Positions 36,483 to 49,766 are shown, counted from the first letter of the stretch. The stretch: 64,000 nt of DNA from Burhinus oedicnemus (GCA_008921705.1 VFFE01008521.1:1176745-1240744), one strand, 5' to 3'. Made by a program: numbers and translations. The notes: a model not told the origin generated them from the sequence alone.

Positions 36483-39400
36483 ACAAAGCTATTAAATAAG
36501 AAAACATATGTTTCTTACTCAAGGCACACAGAGCAGTGTCACCCCAAGAAGCCATTTCAGCACACTTGCTTAGCATACACTAACTCCTTTCTTATGAGAG
36601 GAAGTTGATACAATTGCAGCAAGGAACCTGAAATTTTTATTAGGTTTAAAGCCAGGTAAAGACACTTCCCATATCATCTTAAGGAATTGATACAATTTCT
36701 CTGTCAGTCTGCCTACTTGCTTGAAAAGTGAAAGTTCTGCAGATCCTTCTTATAAACTAAAGGTTTTGGTTTTCCCAGAAAAATAAAATATCCAGTTATA
36801 AGCCATGAAAGGGAGGGTGTATCTGCATGGAAATGACAGTCTATTATAGCTGTGAACCCAGACTCATTAATTTTATCTTCAAATCCAAAATCAAAGGTCT
36901 TGTAAGGATTTTGGCTGGGGATGCCTATTCATTTACCTCCATGAGGGCCCTGGAGACAGAACCATGACCAGGATATCAGATGAGCCAGACTACTGGTGCT
37001 TACCATCATTGTATATGATACCAGTGCACACGTATGTGATGGAAGGAGGCCATATCTGCATAAGGCTGAGCCCTGTACGTGGCAAACAAATTTACAGCTC
37101 TTGCTGATGTGCATCCTCACTCCCCCCATAGTTTTCATAATCCTGCAGTGTGGGCACAGCAGGTTATTATGAAGGGCAAGTTTCCTACTCCTTCCTCAAG
37201 GAAGGACTCTCCTACATAAACTGCACTTCAAAGGGACTGTAAGGGATACATCTCCCATTCATCTTTGGTCCCGCTGCAGGGCTCTGGAGACTCCCTCTGG
37301 CGTGTGCTCCCACTAACCCCATCGAACAAGAACATCCAGAAGAATGGGGTGATGAAGATAACAAAAGACTTCAGGAGGTTCTTCTGGAGGGATTTTGGGA
37401 TAGTTGTTCACATGGCTTCTTAAAATGGCACTGCACTTTCTAGATTTGAGAAAACTGTGTCACTAACCTTCTTGGAAAGTTCTGTACTTTGATCCATTCC
37501 CTGTGTGGGACTTGCTGAAATTCTTATGTGGTTTCAGCTATAAATATTTCCTCTTGCTTTTGACTTCTATCCAAAGTGTCTGCAAATCTTTCTGTTTCCT
37601 TAGTCAAGAACAGCACAGGAAATAAATGACAAAGGAAAAGGGATTAGAAGCAGAAACAAAGTAAGTATTATTTCATCCCATTGAAGGAGCTAATGCACAA
37701 AACACAGGAGAAAAAAGGCTACTTATCTGGAAGTTTGAAAAAAGTTCTGCTAAAAGCAAGTTACCTTTTTTTAGGAAAAATGTGTGTTCTTGCTGCTATT
37801 TTCTGATAGTGCCAAATGGCAGGAGAGAATTAAAAAGAGAAGGAAGGTATTTACAATTCTGATGAAGGGGTAGGTGTTGAAAACGTTATGTGTGATTGCA
37901 AGAATGATTTGGTCTAGGCTGCAAGTGACTGCTGTCTAGTATACTGAGCAAGGAAATGGAAGCACACAGCTCAGCAAGGGCTGCAAGGCTCAGCTCTGCT
38001 CCTGACTGACACTGATTAAGCTCTACGATGTGGTGCGGGGTCTGTGCTCTGCCTCACAAGAGCTCAGTTACGCTACTTGAAGAATAAGGTTAATATTTTT
38101 ATCCTTTTTAGCAAGGGGAGAGAAAAAAAGATGAGAATAAATATGTATTTACATTCAGCTTTTTCAGAAAAAAAGGAGGAAGAGTTCCATTGTGGGTACA
38201 ACATGTATGTACATGCAGCAGGTTTACTGAGGAGCCTAAAATGAGATCAGGTGCTTCTAACGTAACTGAAAGACATACACTCGGTTTCGTGTTATAGCAC
38301 TTGTGGCACTCGTAGCACTGCGGCAACAGCAAGGAACACAGGAACCGCATGCAGCTTCCAGTCCCAGCCTCTGCCAGATAAAGTGTGTCCATTTATCTGA
38401 GGGCAGGATTTTGACTGCCTGTCGTGTTCATGTTATCTATGATAAAGATTCTGAATACTCATTAAGACTAAGTGTTTTAGGGAGAGTGAGTGAGTAGAGC
38501 TTCTAATTCAATGTAAAATCCACAAGGAAGACAGTATTTTTAAATATTTGTGATATTTTCACTTTTCCTTTTTTTGTGCCGTGTTTTGTGGTTGTCTCCA
38601 AGAGCTGGGAATCAGACTTTTATGGAGAAGAACAGAAAAGGACAGTTTATCTTTCCTGTCTGTCACTATTTCACAGCACCAAAACCCAAGAATATTCTGT
38701 ATTTTTTCAAACCAATAAAGATAATTTGCACTAAAATAATCAATGTAAATTTCCATGTACATTTTAATATTTATGTAAAACATTTGGAAAACATGTTTCT
38801 GTTAGACGGATAGATATATTCCGCTTATATTTACCATGGTATGGATATGTATTTGCAAATGAGATCAACACAGGAACTGTGCAACTCAGTGAAGTATTAA
38901 AAAAAAAAAAAAAAGATTAATTGCCCTTTTTTTTTTGTTCTTCTCAAATTTTCTCTTTCTTTTTTCCCCCCTCTTACTCAGATGACTGCTTGCTGTTTCT
39001 TGCTGAAAGGTCTAGGAAAAAATTCTACTTAATTTCAATAGATAGCTCAGGTTTCTGTACTGACATCTATAATCTGTGAAAGCAGTGTTGCCTAACTTCT
39101 GGACCCAGCTGAAAGGATACATGATATTATTATAAAAACATATTTATCAGGAGCTTCCCGTCAGCTTTTGCCTCGGGTAGTCATGGGAATAAAATATTAC
39201 TTTAGATGTATTCTCTTCATAATACATACACTCAAAATGGTGGGCTCAAGGAACTCACATAAATAACAATTTTTAGTGTTACTTTAGTGGTCAAATCCAA
39301 GCAGAGCTGCAAAAGTAGCCACTTCAGAGACAACACTTCAGTTTCATTTACAATTCATCTCAACTTACAGAAAGAGCTATCTGCATCTGTTTTTACTTGT

Positions 39401-39609
39401 GCTTGTTTCATCCAGTACTCTACTACTCTTGACATAAATGTTAGATAAAGATTTTAGCAAAAGTTAAGATTTATCAGACATGCATTTATTTCAGGGACAT
39501 TATTGCTCTTAAATGTCTACTTTGCATAGAGTTTTATGAGTTACTAACATAAATTTTATTTGGTTCATTTCTGTTTTAATTTAGGTAATATTTTTAAATG
39601 GATTAGACT
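36483..39609. other. AT-rich unique DNA, no gene seen
   Basis: It contains an A16 run at 38899-38914 and a T/C-rich tract at about 38925-38975. Frames at 38108-38813 overlap on both strands without recognisable products. A GC-richer patch at 37130-37330 is unassigned. Confidence 0.5.
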
Positions 39610-39668
39610 GATCCTTTCTGTAACTCTGTTGACATCATTGGAGTTACATTAGGGACACATTGAAACCC
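39610..39668. repeat. Remnant of ancient amniote-type repeat
   Basis: GTTGACATCATTGGAGTTAC (39628-39647), followed by ATTAGGGACACATTGAA, resembles the CATTGACTTCAATGGAGTTACACCAGGG-type repeat recalled from archosaurs and turtles. It shares the GACWTCANTGG core with the copies at 17.7 and 52.0 kb. Confidence 0.4.
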
Positions 39669-39693
39669 ATTTGTCTCATCAAGCATCACGGAA

Positions 39694-39727
39694 GTATGCT
39701 TGGATTATGCTTGGAATATGCTTCGAA
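39694..39727 (+). repeat. 11-bp tandem repeat, three copies
   Basis: Units TATGCTTGGAT, TATGCTTGGAA and TATGCTTCGAA follow each other directly. It lies about 30 bp after the ancient-repeat remnant. Confidence 0.85.
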
Positions 39728-39989
39728 TTCAATGTCTTTTAGATGCCATCTGAATCTAAAATATAAATTCATGCAAAGATTATCCAGCCTCACAAGGTTC
39801 AGAATTTAATTTCAGTAGATAAACTGAAATAGAGAAACTTAAACAGCTAGTGACAAAGGCAGAAATATTATATATAAAAATAAATAATTAATCCTTGTTT
39901 GAAAACAGAGTCTTTGCGAGCTACTGTAATTTTGAGGGATTTTTATTTCTTTGATCCCATCCCCAAGTATTGTGCTAAACATTTAAAAG

Positions 39990-40260
39990 AGGCATAAAAG
40001 AGACAATGGGCACAAAATGAAACACAGGAGGCCCTTTCTGAATATCAAGAAATACTTTGGCACTGTGAGGGTGACTGGGCACTGACACAGGTTGCCCAGG
40101 CAGGTTGTGGAGTCTGCATCCTTGGGGATATTCAAAAGCCATCTGGACAGGGTCCTAGGTCCTGGGCAATTGGCTCTAGGTGCCCCTGCTTGAGCAGGGG
40201 GGTTAGACCAGATGATCTCCAGAGATATCTTCCAATCTCAACCATTCTGTGCTTCTGTGG
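39990..40260 (+). mobile_element. CR1 LINE 3' fragment, plus strand, diverged
   Basis: It starts with GACAATGGGCACAAAATGAA, matching the GNGHKL-coding part of CR1 ORF2. It continues through CACTGTGAGGGTGACTGGGC, GGTTGCCCAGGCAGGTTGTG and AGATGATCTCCAGAG, and ends in CCATTCTGTGCTTCTGTGG. About 270 bp are present. The reading frame is broken by many substitutions, so it is older than the copies at 41.6 and 58.9 kb. Confidence 0.93.
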
Positions 40261-41597
40261 TTGAAGCCAAAGATGAACCTAAAGGAAGTGTCTTTGCACA
40301 AATCTACATTGCATTAATGTTTCCTTTCCACAAATAGATAGTACATAAGTTAGTGAAAAGAATCTTGCTAGACAACCATTCTTTAACATTAGATTATGAG
40401 GTCAAGACTAATTAGAAAGAAAGAATCAATTATTCCTTGAATTTGCATTTTGAATGTTTTTTGGAGAACATTAGCACATGACTTATCATAGCTCCCATAA
40501 CATTCAGTAATAGCTGGTTGTTATTCCTTTGATTTTGTACAGCAAATTTATACTGAGCCACATTATTTAGACACTTTCATTAACCACTGAGAATTTCATT
40601 GTTTCAAAACTGGCAATAAAAACCATGTTTCTTAAAATAAGTTTTGCTACCTGACAGCACTAGAAATAAACCCCGCAATCCTTTTATTTAAAGTACTGTC
40701 TCAAAACCAGCTTGTGCATCTCCACATTTTCTGTTTAAGGTGCAGCAAAAAATAATAGATGGTAGATTTCTTTAATTCCCTCATTCCCTCATGCACTTCT
40801 CCCATGGATACTACATCTGAACTGCATTTGTTTAAAATAACGGGGTCCATTTTCCACAAAAAGTGACAAAACTTTTATTTGCAAAATGCAGGTTTCTCCT
40901 GAAATTCTTTCTTATGACCAATTTTTTCCCTGTTTTTTTTCCTGCTTTTCTCTACTTCCTGAGGCTACAAGGTCTTGTGTTCTGCTCTACCTTTGCTGAA
41001 GTGGAGTCCTGAAGGTATTTCCAGTGATGGCAAAAGGAAAGTCTTATTTCAAAAGTTTTGTTATTGAAAATATTTGAAGAGTAAATGGAATTGTATTCAA
41101 ATAGAATTAATAGAATAGGAAATTTTCCTAACATACAAAAATCTTCTGAAAAAATGAGCATGTCTGGAGTTGTTCTAACAGAAACATTTTAACTGGACAT
41201 GGACTTGCTGAACACATTATTTCTTATGTGGACAAGAATTCAGTTGTTAAACTATACTGTTATCACTGCCTGCATCTGTCCCACTGAAATCTTCCTACTA
41301 CCATTTGGGATTTTCTCAGGAATCTAAAAGTTACTGCAATCAGATAAGAGAAGAAAAAGGAATAAAGTTCACCATTGCCATTATAGCTGTCACACAGTTT
41401 CTATTAAGTAAAACAAAGAAAGGCCCTATTTTTTTGCCTTATCATTCTATGTTTACAGTTTGCTTCCACTTTAATGAAGTCTGAATGAAGAAAATGTTTG
41501 AGCATTCAGAACAGCTGAAGTTTTGGCAGTTGTTCTTCAGAAGGACAGGACTGAGGGCAAAGACAGCTGCGGCTTCTTGAAGCATAGAATAAACATG
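40261..41597. other. AT-rich unique DNA, no gene seen
   Basis: This segment separates a plus-strand CR1 from a minus-strand CR1. It contains only short frames and no motif of note. Confidence 0.55.
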
Positions 41598-42228
41598 CAC
41601 AGAATCGTAGAATCAGCTAGGTTGGAAGGGACCTTTAAGGTCATCGAGTCCAACCATCAACCTAACACTGCCAAAACCACCACTAAGCCCTCAGCACCAC
41701 ATCTACCTGTCTTTTAAATACCTCCAGGGATGGTGACTCAACCACTTCCCTGGGCAGCCTGTTCCAATGCTTGATAACCCTTTCGGTGAAGAATTTTTTC
41801 CTAATATCCAATCTAAACCTCCCCTGGTGCAACTTCAGGCCATTGCCTCTTGTCCTATTGCTTGTTACTTGGGAGAAGAGTTCGACCCCCATCTCGCTAC
41901 AACCTCTTTTCAGGTAGTTGTAGAGAGTGATAAGGTGTCCCCTCAGCCTCCTTTTCTCCACGCTAAACAACCCCAGTTCCCTCAGCTGCTCCTCATAAGA
42001 CTTGTGCCCCAGACCCTTCACCAGCTTTGTTGCCCTTTTTTGAACATGCTCCAGCACCTCAATATCTTTCTTGTAGTGAGGGGCACAAAACTGAACACAG
42101 GATTCGAGGTGGGGCCTCACCAGTGCTGAGTACAGGGGGACGATCACTTCCCTAGTCCTGCTCACCACACTATTCCTGATACAAGCCAGGATGCTGTTGG
42201 TCTTATTGGCCACCTGGGCACACTGCTG
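41598..42228 (-). mobile_element. CR1 LINE, minus strand, about 630 bp
   Basis: The plus strand begins with CACAGAATCGTAGAATCAGC, the reverse-complemented CR1 tail. It runs through TTGGAAGGGACCTTTAAGG, GGGCAGCCTGTTCCAATGCT and the ORF2 coding region to the truncation at CACACTGCTGGCG. It belongs to a different CR1 subfamily from the 22.4 kb copy, judged by its 3' UTR (GTCCAACCATCAACCTAACA versus CCATGGGCAAGGACACC). It is 5'-truncated. Confidence 0.96.
41683..42228 (-). pseudogene. CR1 ORF2 C-terminal remnant, uninterrupted
   Basis: About 180 codons remain open without a stop. Signatures in order are [19 protein letters not shown] (start), [53 protein letters not shown] and [13 protein letters not shown], ending in DVVLRA. 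This is the region C-terminal to the RT catalytic core. The endonuclease and the YADD-type catalytic motif are absent, so it encodes no active enzyme. The apparent first residues MIRQQ straddle the truncation point. Confidence 0.93.
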
Positions 42229-43562
42229 GCGTATCATACAGCAGGAATATAGGTTACTATATGAGGGGTATGATATCCTAGAAAACAGTCAATCAAGGGA
42301 AGCTCAAGTGAGAAGAGCTGAAGAAGTTGTCTGGTATAGTCTTATGTTTACAATGTGCTATGTCCAGGTTAAAACCTGTGTTTAAATACTGTCTGTGTAA
42401 AAAAGATTTGATCAGCAATGTCCTAAATCTGTGCTTTGGTTCTTCTCAAATTTTGAAGTTTATGGCAACCTTTCAGACCAGGAGTTTTCAATGCATGGTT
42501 AACTATCCAATGTAAGCAGACAGGCCTAAGGTCTTTCTTAGGTATTTAAAGCCTTCTATCGATTTTTTTTTTCCCGAATCATTGTTGCTTTCAGTCACAT
42601 TAAATTGTGGCCATATGGATTTCTTAGATTTACCAGACTTTTTTTCCTACTTCACCGATTGCAAATCACAACTTTATCAATTTAAAAAAATGGAAAGACT
42701 CAGTAGAGTCTTAAGTTATTTATCAAATATTAGCAGGGAGCTGAAAAGCATCTTTAACACATCTAACTGTGACTTTGCCAAAAGACAATGAGAATTATCA
42801 TTTTACTGTCTGCTAAAAAAACCCCAACCAAATAACCCAAAAATTAAACCCACAAAAGCACTCTAAGAACATCACTGGTAGCAGTCATTTAAAAATCAGT
42901 GCAATGTAATATAATGCAATGTAATCTTCAGATACTGTTCTCACCCTCTTTGGTGGCTGTGAAAACATTTGCTAATTGCTTATCCCCCCACTATTCTCCT
43001 TCCCTCTGCTGAGCCTCCCCATCACTAGCTGCATAATCATCAGTCTTTGAAGTCAGCAGCAATCTGTTAACAGAGCAATTAGTTGAAGCACCAAGAGCAG
43101 CAGGTGTTAGATGTGTTGCTTTTTTGTGACATATCAACAGCATTTATCATGTACTTGCAAAACGTTCATAATATATACATGGATTTGTTACATGCTTCTA
43201 TTTTCTCTGTTGAATAAGGTTAATGCATGCCAGCTACTATTTTTTGCAACAAGGGTTCTCAGGCCACAGAAGCTGATGGGTCAGATCCCAGGATCCTAAC
43301 CCACAACACATGCCATGTGGCATCAGGACTCCAAGTCATTTGCTGCAATGTTATTCATCTGATTAAATGTAGTCATTTTATATTGGACTCAGTTGTCTGG
43401 ATTTCCATTCTTGTCAGAGGGAAGAAATAGATTGTTTTTTTGAAGTGCTTTATTTAAAGTACATAGTAAACAGTGCATTGCTATTCTGAGATAGTAGTAT
43501 GAAATTAATAAAAATGGAAATAAATATTACATGAATTGGACCTCAAACCAAAATGATCTTAC
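42229..43562. other. AT-rich unique DNA, no gene seen
   Basis: A short imperfect repeat of GCAATGTAATATAAT lies at 42901-42926. Plus-strand frames at 42582-42791 and 43111-43430 are unremarkable. Confidence 0.5.
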
Positions 43563-43758
43563 CCAGATGTAGGAACGATACCGAGTATCATTGGGTAATA
43601 GCAAACGACCTGTTTTGAAGTCAGTTAGAATTTTTACTGTTACCACCTCCATTGCAAAGTCGCAGACACACTTGGACATTTTGGGAAGCCTTGAATATGA
43701 TTTTATTTCTTTTTCAGATATGTAAACTTCAAAATCATCTCCACACAAAGTCTTGTAA
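43563..43758 (-). other. Exon-like segment, minus strand, unassigned
   Basis: On the minus strand an open stretch of 196 nt follows an acceptor-like TTTATGCAG and ends at ATCTGG before GTAAGA, a good donor. A second acceptor, TAATACAG, would extend it by 9 nt. The frame reads YKTLCGDDFEVYISEKEIK at its start and NDTRYRSYIW at its end, with balanced globular composition including several cysteines. I do not recognise the protein. The pyrimidine tract before the acceptor is weak. Chance open segments of this length exist in 64 kb, so confidence is low. Confidence 0.2.
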
Positions 43759-43767
43759 CTGCATAAA

Positions 43768-44726
43768 CTGTATTAAAAGATTCCTTTTAAAGTTGCTGCG
43801 TTGTTCTGTTGAATGAATGCATCATGGCACCTTAACAGATACTTCCACAGGTCTGCTTCTCTTGTTAAGTGTGCTTAGTGGAGAAAAGGGAAATAGATAG
43901 CAGCATTCAAGGAAACAACACTTGTTTATTAAGAGGTATTCCTCTGAAATGCATGACAAGAATAAAAACATAACAAAAAATGACATAATTATACCCTGAT
44001 AATCCAGTCTTGATTGATTAATCAAAATTCTGTAAAAGAGAGAGTGATATAAAATCACATGTCCAACTTCATCTGCCCTTCATTTTTTTCCTTTGAGCGA
44101 AGTTACATATTTTTTTCAAGGACTGGAGGCAGATGACAGTACCTAAGAATAAAATTTGTTGTACAGTAGGGGAAAAAGAATGGTATGCATATTTTTATTA
44201 TGTGATGTTTAATGCAACTGTATTCTAGAGTGCCATGCAAAGATAACATCTCTTTACAAAAATGATTTACTATATGCACACACTGAGTCATAGATTCATA
44301 GTTTGAATAACAAATCTGTCTTGTAAATGTATTTTACTACACCCACTACAGCTTGGACAATACAAACTGAATTTTTTTCTGTAGACAGAAATGTTTATTA
44401 AAGTGCAGTAAGTTACACCAAACAGACTAGAGAAACAGTAGGCTGCATATTGGTGAACACAGACCAACTTCTGATGTGAATTTTATCTTGAATTTTCAAT
44501 TAAAAGATCTTGGCAGCAGGCATATAGTACTGATAATCATAGAAAGTTATTTTATCATGTGTGGAGAGATATGGCCCCACTATGTGAGCTGTGGTGTATA
44601 GTTTTAAGGCATTTTCCCCATTTTTCTAGACAATAAGAAGGTACCCCTTTTTCCCCACAGAAAGAATTCCAAATACAATGAAGGTACGAAGTAGCAGTGC
44701 AGATGGGCAGATCACGGAAGCTGCAG
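43768..44726. other. AT-rich unique DNA, no gene seen
   Basis: Only short hydrophobic minus-strand frames (43822-44058, 44103-44291) are present, as is common for T-rich DNA read in reverse. No repeat is recognised. Confidence 0.5.
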
Positions 44727-44826
44727 TATAAAGGGACCCTACGTCCCTTGGAGTAGATGGAGGAGAATACAAGAGGCAGAGAGAAGATGTTGAGACCTGG
44801 GGAGAGCCTCCAGAGGAGAGATTCAG
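44727..44826 (+). promoter_or_regulatory. TATA-like box with possible first exon
   Basis: TATAAAGG at 44727-44734 sits in a locally GC-richer patch and is followed 30 bp later by ATGGAGGAGAAT (44757). The purine-rich segment then reaches TTCAG before GTATGTGT at 44827, an acceptable splice donor. If the TATA box is used, transcription would start close to 44757, so that ATG would be too near the cap to be a good start. A noncoding or 5' UTR exon is then more likely than coding. All of this is inference from motif spacing. Confidence 0.15.
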
Positions 44827-47800
44827 GTATGTGTGTTCTACAAAATTTGTCTGAAGTTCATGTATGGGAAAATAAGTTTTGTCCAGAAATTTTACCTTTT
44901 ATTGCAAAATTGGGATGTTTGTTGTTGTTTTTCCTTGAAACAGTGGAATTGCTCTTCATGCTTTTCATCTAAAGAGTAAATGGCTCACTTTAATATGAAA
45001 GCTACCTCTATATATTTTCTGGACATAAAATATCCTTTTATTATCCAAACATAGCAAACACAAAGAAGCTAAATCAAGCTCCACTCCGTAAGTTTGTACA
45101 AGTATGATTTGTGCTCAGTTGAGTGAAAGAGTATTGTAAGATATTTGAGGCCACCATGACTTGTAACAATCAGTCTAAATAAAACAAATGCAGAAATCTC
45201 CTTAGCAAAAGTTACATATGCAACCACAGAGTAAAAACACCCAAACATGCAAATAACAATCTCTGCATTAAACTAGGCAGAAAGCTCCTCAGTCTCCAGA
45301 GTGTTTTCAATAAGTGTAATTATTTTACACTGACTTTGTCAGATACCACACATGCCTTCTGAGACATTTATATCGCTAATGCTCTTCTGTTTGAGTGTGT
45401 GATTTCTCTTTTTATCTGTGTGGCAACAATTATGTTGAGATCTGAGATATCTCTAGCTCATGAACAAAATTACTGGGGGAAGTAGGAGGAGCAGGAAGGT
45501 TATGAAAAGTCTGGCAAGGACCAGTGCAGCAGCTATTCTTCTGCCCACCTGATGGAGCAAGGGCCGCACAGCAATGCAACACCCATCCCAACAGCAACTG
45601 CACCGCTTCCCATCAAAGCTTTGCAAAGGGTGGATGGGGAAGACAAAATTTTCACTGTCCAGTCAGGCTCTTTAAAACAAAACATAACAAAACATTGTTT
45701 TTATTCTTTCCTAAGGTAATGTATCTTAAATAAACTGACTTTAATACATATTTAGCTTTCCCAAAGCTGCTGTTACCTGCATAGGGAGAAACCTGTTTCT
45801 CAGACAGCTTCTTTTCCCATTTTATTTCAGAAGGAAGGAGAAGGAAGAAGGAAAAGGAAAGTTGTGTCTGCAGTAGGATACAGTGCAGACCAAAAGGAAT
45901 GAATGTATAGAGTGGAACAGGTGATGCTGAGGACTCACTACCAACACTGGATGTGTTCTGGGGCCAGAGATAGTTACTTCAAACTCTCTCTTGTCTGGTT
46001 TTAGGAGTAACAACAGCCTTTTCTAATCCAAGTGGTTTTTCTCTAGTGTTTTTTTGTTTGTTTGCTTGGGTTTTTTTGGTGTTTAGCACAATATTTTGGT
46101 TTGATTGTTTCAGAAAGATTTGTTAAAAAAGATTGTCTTACATATCTTCCTGCTTTTTCATAACATTTCTGATTGAAAACATACTGCCCTATATATTTGA
46201 ATTCACTTTCTTCAGGTACAACTGATGGTGATTAATTTTTATTTATATACCTACACTTTTAAAAATTCTTTTAGCTGAGCACTTATTTGCAGAGTGATCC
46301 TAGAGGAATTTCCTCCCACTTCCACTTACCAACAGGTATGTATATATTTTGCATTAGTGCAAGCAAAATTCATCTTCTGAAACTGCATCTGCTTATGTGG
46401 GAACAAACTAGAGCATGTAAACATCTCTGTGAATAAGTATTTCTTTCAAAATGCAGTTTAGGATTTTCCTTAACAGTCTGACCCTGAAGTCATTGCTTTG
46501 AGCTGTTTCTGTCATATTTATGGATGTTTTAGCAAGCAAGTTTATTGTTCAGTGTGTGAAGAATTGAAAAGGTACCTATTTATACCAGTGCGCAACTATG
46601 AGTACTTCTACATCAATATACTGGTTTGGAAAACGAATGAACTTTCAAAAAAAAAAAAAAAATCTTTTGATCCTTTCCATTTATTATATTTTTGTTCACA
46701 TCACAGATCAGTATCAGAGCACACAAACTGGATTCTTCTAGGATAAAACTAGCTGTTCCAACAGCTAAAGTGAGTTCAGTCAATCAAATCAGAGAAGAAC
46801 TAATATGAAGTAAAACCTTCCAAAAGGGTGTACAGTGAAGAGAGCAGGTCATCAACTGTTTTGCCCTACAAATCTGCAATTGGTAGTCCTCGCTATTTGT
46901 TAATGTGGACATAACCTATGAAATTCTAGGGTACTCTTTTACCTATCTAATTTGTTTCTCTTTCTGGGACACACAAATACAATTATGAATTAGTAAAATA
47001 AGAAACTGTATGAGAATATACCATAAAATGTTCCCACACTAGACCCTCAGTCATGAATAAGGTACAAAATTCTTACAAGAATTTATATTTCTGAAGGCGT
47101 GTAACAGACATAAGCACTCAGCGAGCCTGCTGATTGCTGAACTGCTTGATCCTAAAGGATTCTTACAGTAGTTTAAGCTTGTCATCCCTTGATTCAGAAA
47201 TGTGCATAGCAGAATGCAGAAAGTCTGTGAAAAGTTTTAATGTTCATGTCAGTGTGCTTCTTGGATCAAGCATTTCAAATTTGCTAAGGCAGATAAGAAC
47301 TGATTTTGGCAGGGGTAGATATGCAGGCCTCTTATCACCACAGTATAACTTCCATGTGAGTAAAAGTTTCTGTGAACATTTTCAGCTATTAGAAGGACTT
47401 TGTTGGAAGTTGAAGAAAGGAATGGCTGTTTTGACCTGGAAAACAGGACAAATTATACAGCAGCAAGCAAATCTAAGAATATAAGCCTAAAATCCCACCA
47501 GGTATATAGCTGGAAGTTCTCTCAGAAAGAAGTAGACTCTTAATTTATATAGAAAAGTAGACTGTAGTTCAGTTAATTGACTTTCTTACAAAACTGACCG
47601 TGGGTCAGTGTGGTGTCTTTGCCTTCTTGATATAAGGACTGTAATGATACAAGGAGAATATTAAAGTCCCTGAAGATTTTAATCATCTCTATGTTTTTCT
47701 GCACATGGGAAACAAATTCAGGCCTTATTTCCTGCAACTGAAATACATTCAAGCAGCTCCTCTGTCACAGGTTGTTTTAAAGGGATATGAATTTACTCAC

Positions 47801-49690
47801 AATAACTAAGCCAGGAGGATAAGGAGAAATTTTGCTGATTTAATCCAAAGGTCCGGACATTTTGACTTTATTTGCAAAAATGTCCTTAAGAATTGTTTTC
47901 CTCTCCTAATCAGCTCTGATATTTTAAGGGCAGTGACAATATGAGTCAGAAGCTTTAAAAACCACCACAGACGCTGCAACTGTGGGAAATATTTTAGAAG
48001 CACCACAACATTGTTAGCTCTTTTTATGACTAAATTAAAGTCAGAGAATTAAAATTTAATAATGTTCTTCAACATCACAGTGCATTGTTGTTAATATGAT
48101 CATCATATTGAGAAGATTGTTTCCACATTTGTGTTTCCAAACTAACTTAAAAGAAGTTCAACTTAAGAATGGCAAAGATTCCTGAAAGACAGGGGTTTGG
48201 TGTTTGCAGCAGAGGGATAGGACAGAGGAGTGTTCATTAGAAACATGAGAGAGAAAAAACTTCAGAAAGATATGTTGTAAAGAGGAAAAGAATGTAATGA
48301 CAAAGACTGCACTTTTTATGGCTAGAAAGATTTTTGGAAAAAAACATAAAAACTTTCTTGGAAGGATATGCATTGCTTACATGACTGCATCTCATGGGTC
48401 ACAGTTTCATGGAAAACAGTTTTTGATATTTTTTTCTTTGTTGGTGGTGGGGTGTTTGTTTGTTTGTTTGTTTTTTTAGGCAAGGAACTGGAATAAGAGC
48501 TCAAATTGCCTGAAAAGCCTATTCAGTTATAATTTACAGAAATTCGATGAGCCTCAGTTCGATACACTCCTTAGTAACATTCACACCTACCTGAAAGAAA
48601 TTACCATAGATGACAATTGCATGGTTACCCATAGGTGGTCCAGGAGCTATCACTGTGGCAATCAAGATGACCTCCTACATGATATACTCCTCAAGATTTT
48701 ATTTTTCAACTAGTTCCTGAGAAAATTAGAACTTTTAGAGAGGAAAAAAATATCTTGATTTAAACTTTCCAAAGGATCGTCAGTTTCAGAGCTGAAATGA
48801 TTATCTATCATTTTTCTTAAAAGAAATAAGTTTTAATCAGATTTTCCGGCTTATTATTCCAGTTCCTCAATGATGTCATTTTTATCTTCTCTGTTAAATT
48901 AATATTTAAGTTAATTTGTCCATGTAGATACTGCATAATCAAATAATCTTTGATGAATTAAAGAGACTCATTGGAGAGAATTTTACTGCAGTGGAATGTT
49001 TTCCAGCCACTATTGCATAACTTTTATAAAATAATGTTTAATGAATTATAGCCAATAAACAGTTGTGGACAGTTTTAGTTTACCAATGTAAGATGTGGAG
49101 ATATTATGGTCCTGTTTACTCACGTTACATATTCTACCAGTGGCTAAAGATGATGTCTGACTTTACTGTTACAATGCTAGCCCAAGTCCAGCTAATTATT
49201 TCATTGCTGCTTACGGTAGAATATCCATTCTACACTTCATTTTAGTTAGAACACTTTTTTTTCCCGAATATGTTGTGTTGGCAAAAACAGTTTTTAAGTT
49301 GTAAGGTCACTTAGTAACAATGACCTTCTTATCTATCAGTTCTCTAACTTTGGTCAGTTGCAGAATTTGTAATTGCTGTCTTTCTAATAGTTAACAAAAA
49401 ATTTATTAATAAACAGTCATCATCACATTGGTGCATATGGAAGTTGCTTTAATACTATGTTAAACTACAGGAATAGCATGCTCTAGTAGCAGAATGGGTG
49501 GGCTATACCACAGGTGTTAAGGAACTTCCTGGGTGTTCAGCTACTGACAAACCATACAGATAATTTATTAAAAATAAATTATCTAAAGGACACAGTTTAT
49601 TCAAACTCCTCTAAAATTCTGGACAGCTGTTATTTAACATGTTTGCAGTTAATGCTTTTGAATTGCACATGTAAATTGGCTCTAGAGTTC
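44827..49690. other. AT-rich unique DNA, no gene seen
   Basis: It holds an A16 run at 46647-46662, T-rich tracts near 46048-46080 and a GTTT microsatellite at 48453-48477. The longest frame is 47134-47484 on the plus strand (116 codons), without recognisable domains or splice context. Confidence 0.45.
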
Positions 49691-49766
49691 ATGTGTGTGT
49701 ATATATATGTATATATACACATATATATACATATATATACATTGTGACATATATATACATTGTGGT
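49691..49766. repeat. GT/AT microsatellite with cruciform potential
   Basis: GTGTGT passes into long TATATA runs broken by GTATAC/ACATAT steps that are nearly self-complementary over about 30 bp. It ends in a perfect duplication of an 18-bp unit (49730-49747 and 49748-49765, one terminal mismatch), CATATATATACATTGTGR. Confidence 0.9.

Noticed and set aside
41767..42129. 120-codon plus-strand frame at 41.8 kb
   Set aside because: It is the antisense of the CR1 ORF2 coding region on the minus strand.
47134..47484. 116-codon plus-strand frame
   Set aside because: A few frames of this length are expected in six frames of 64 kb at this composition, and no splice or promoter signal supports it.
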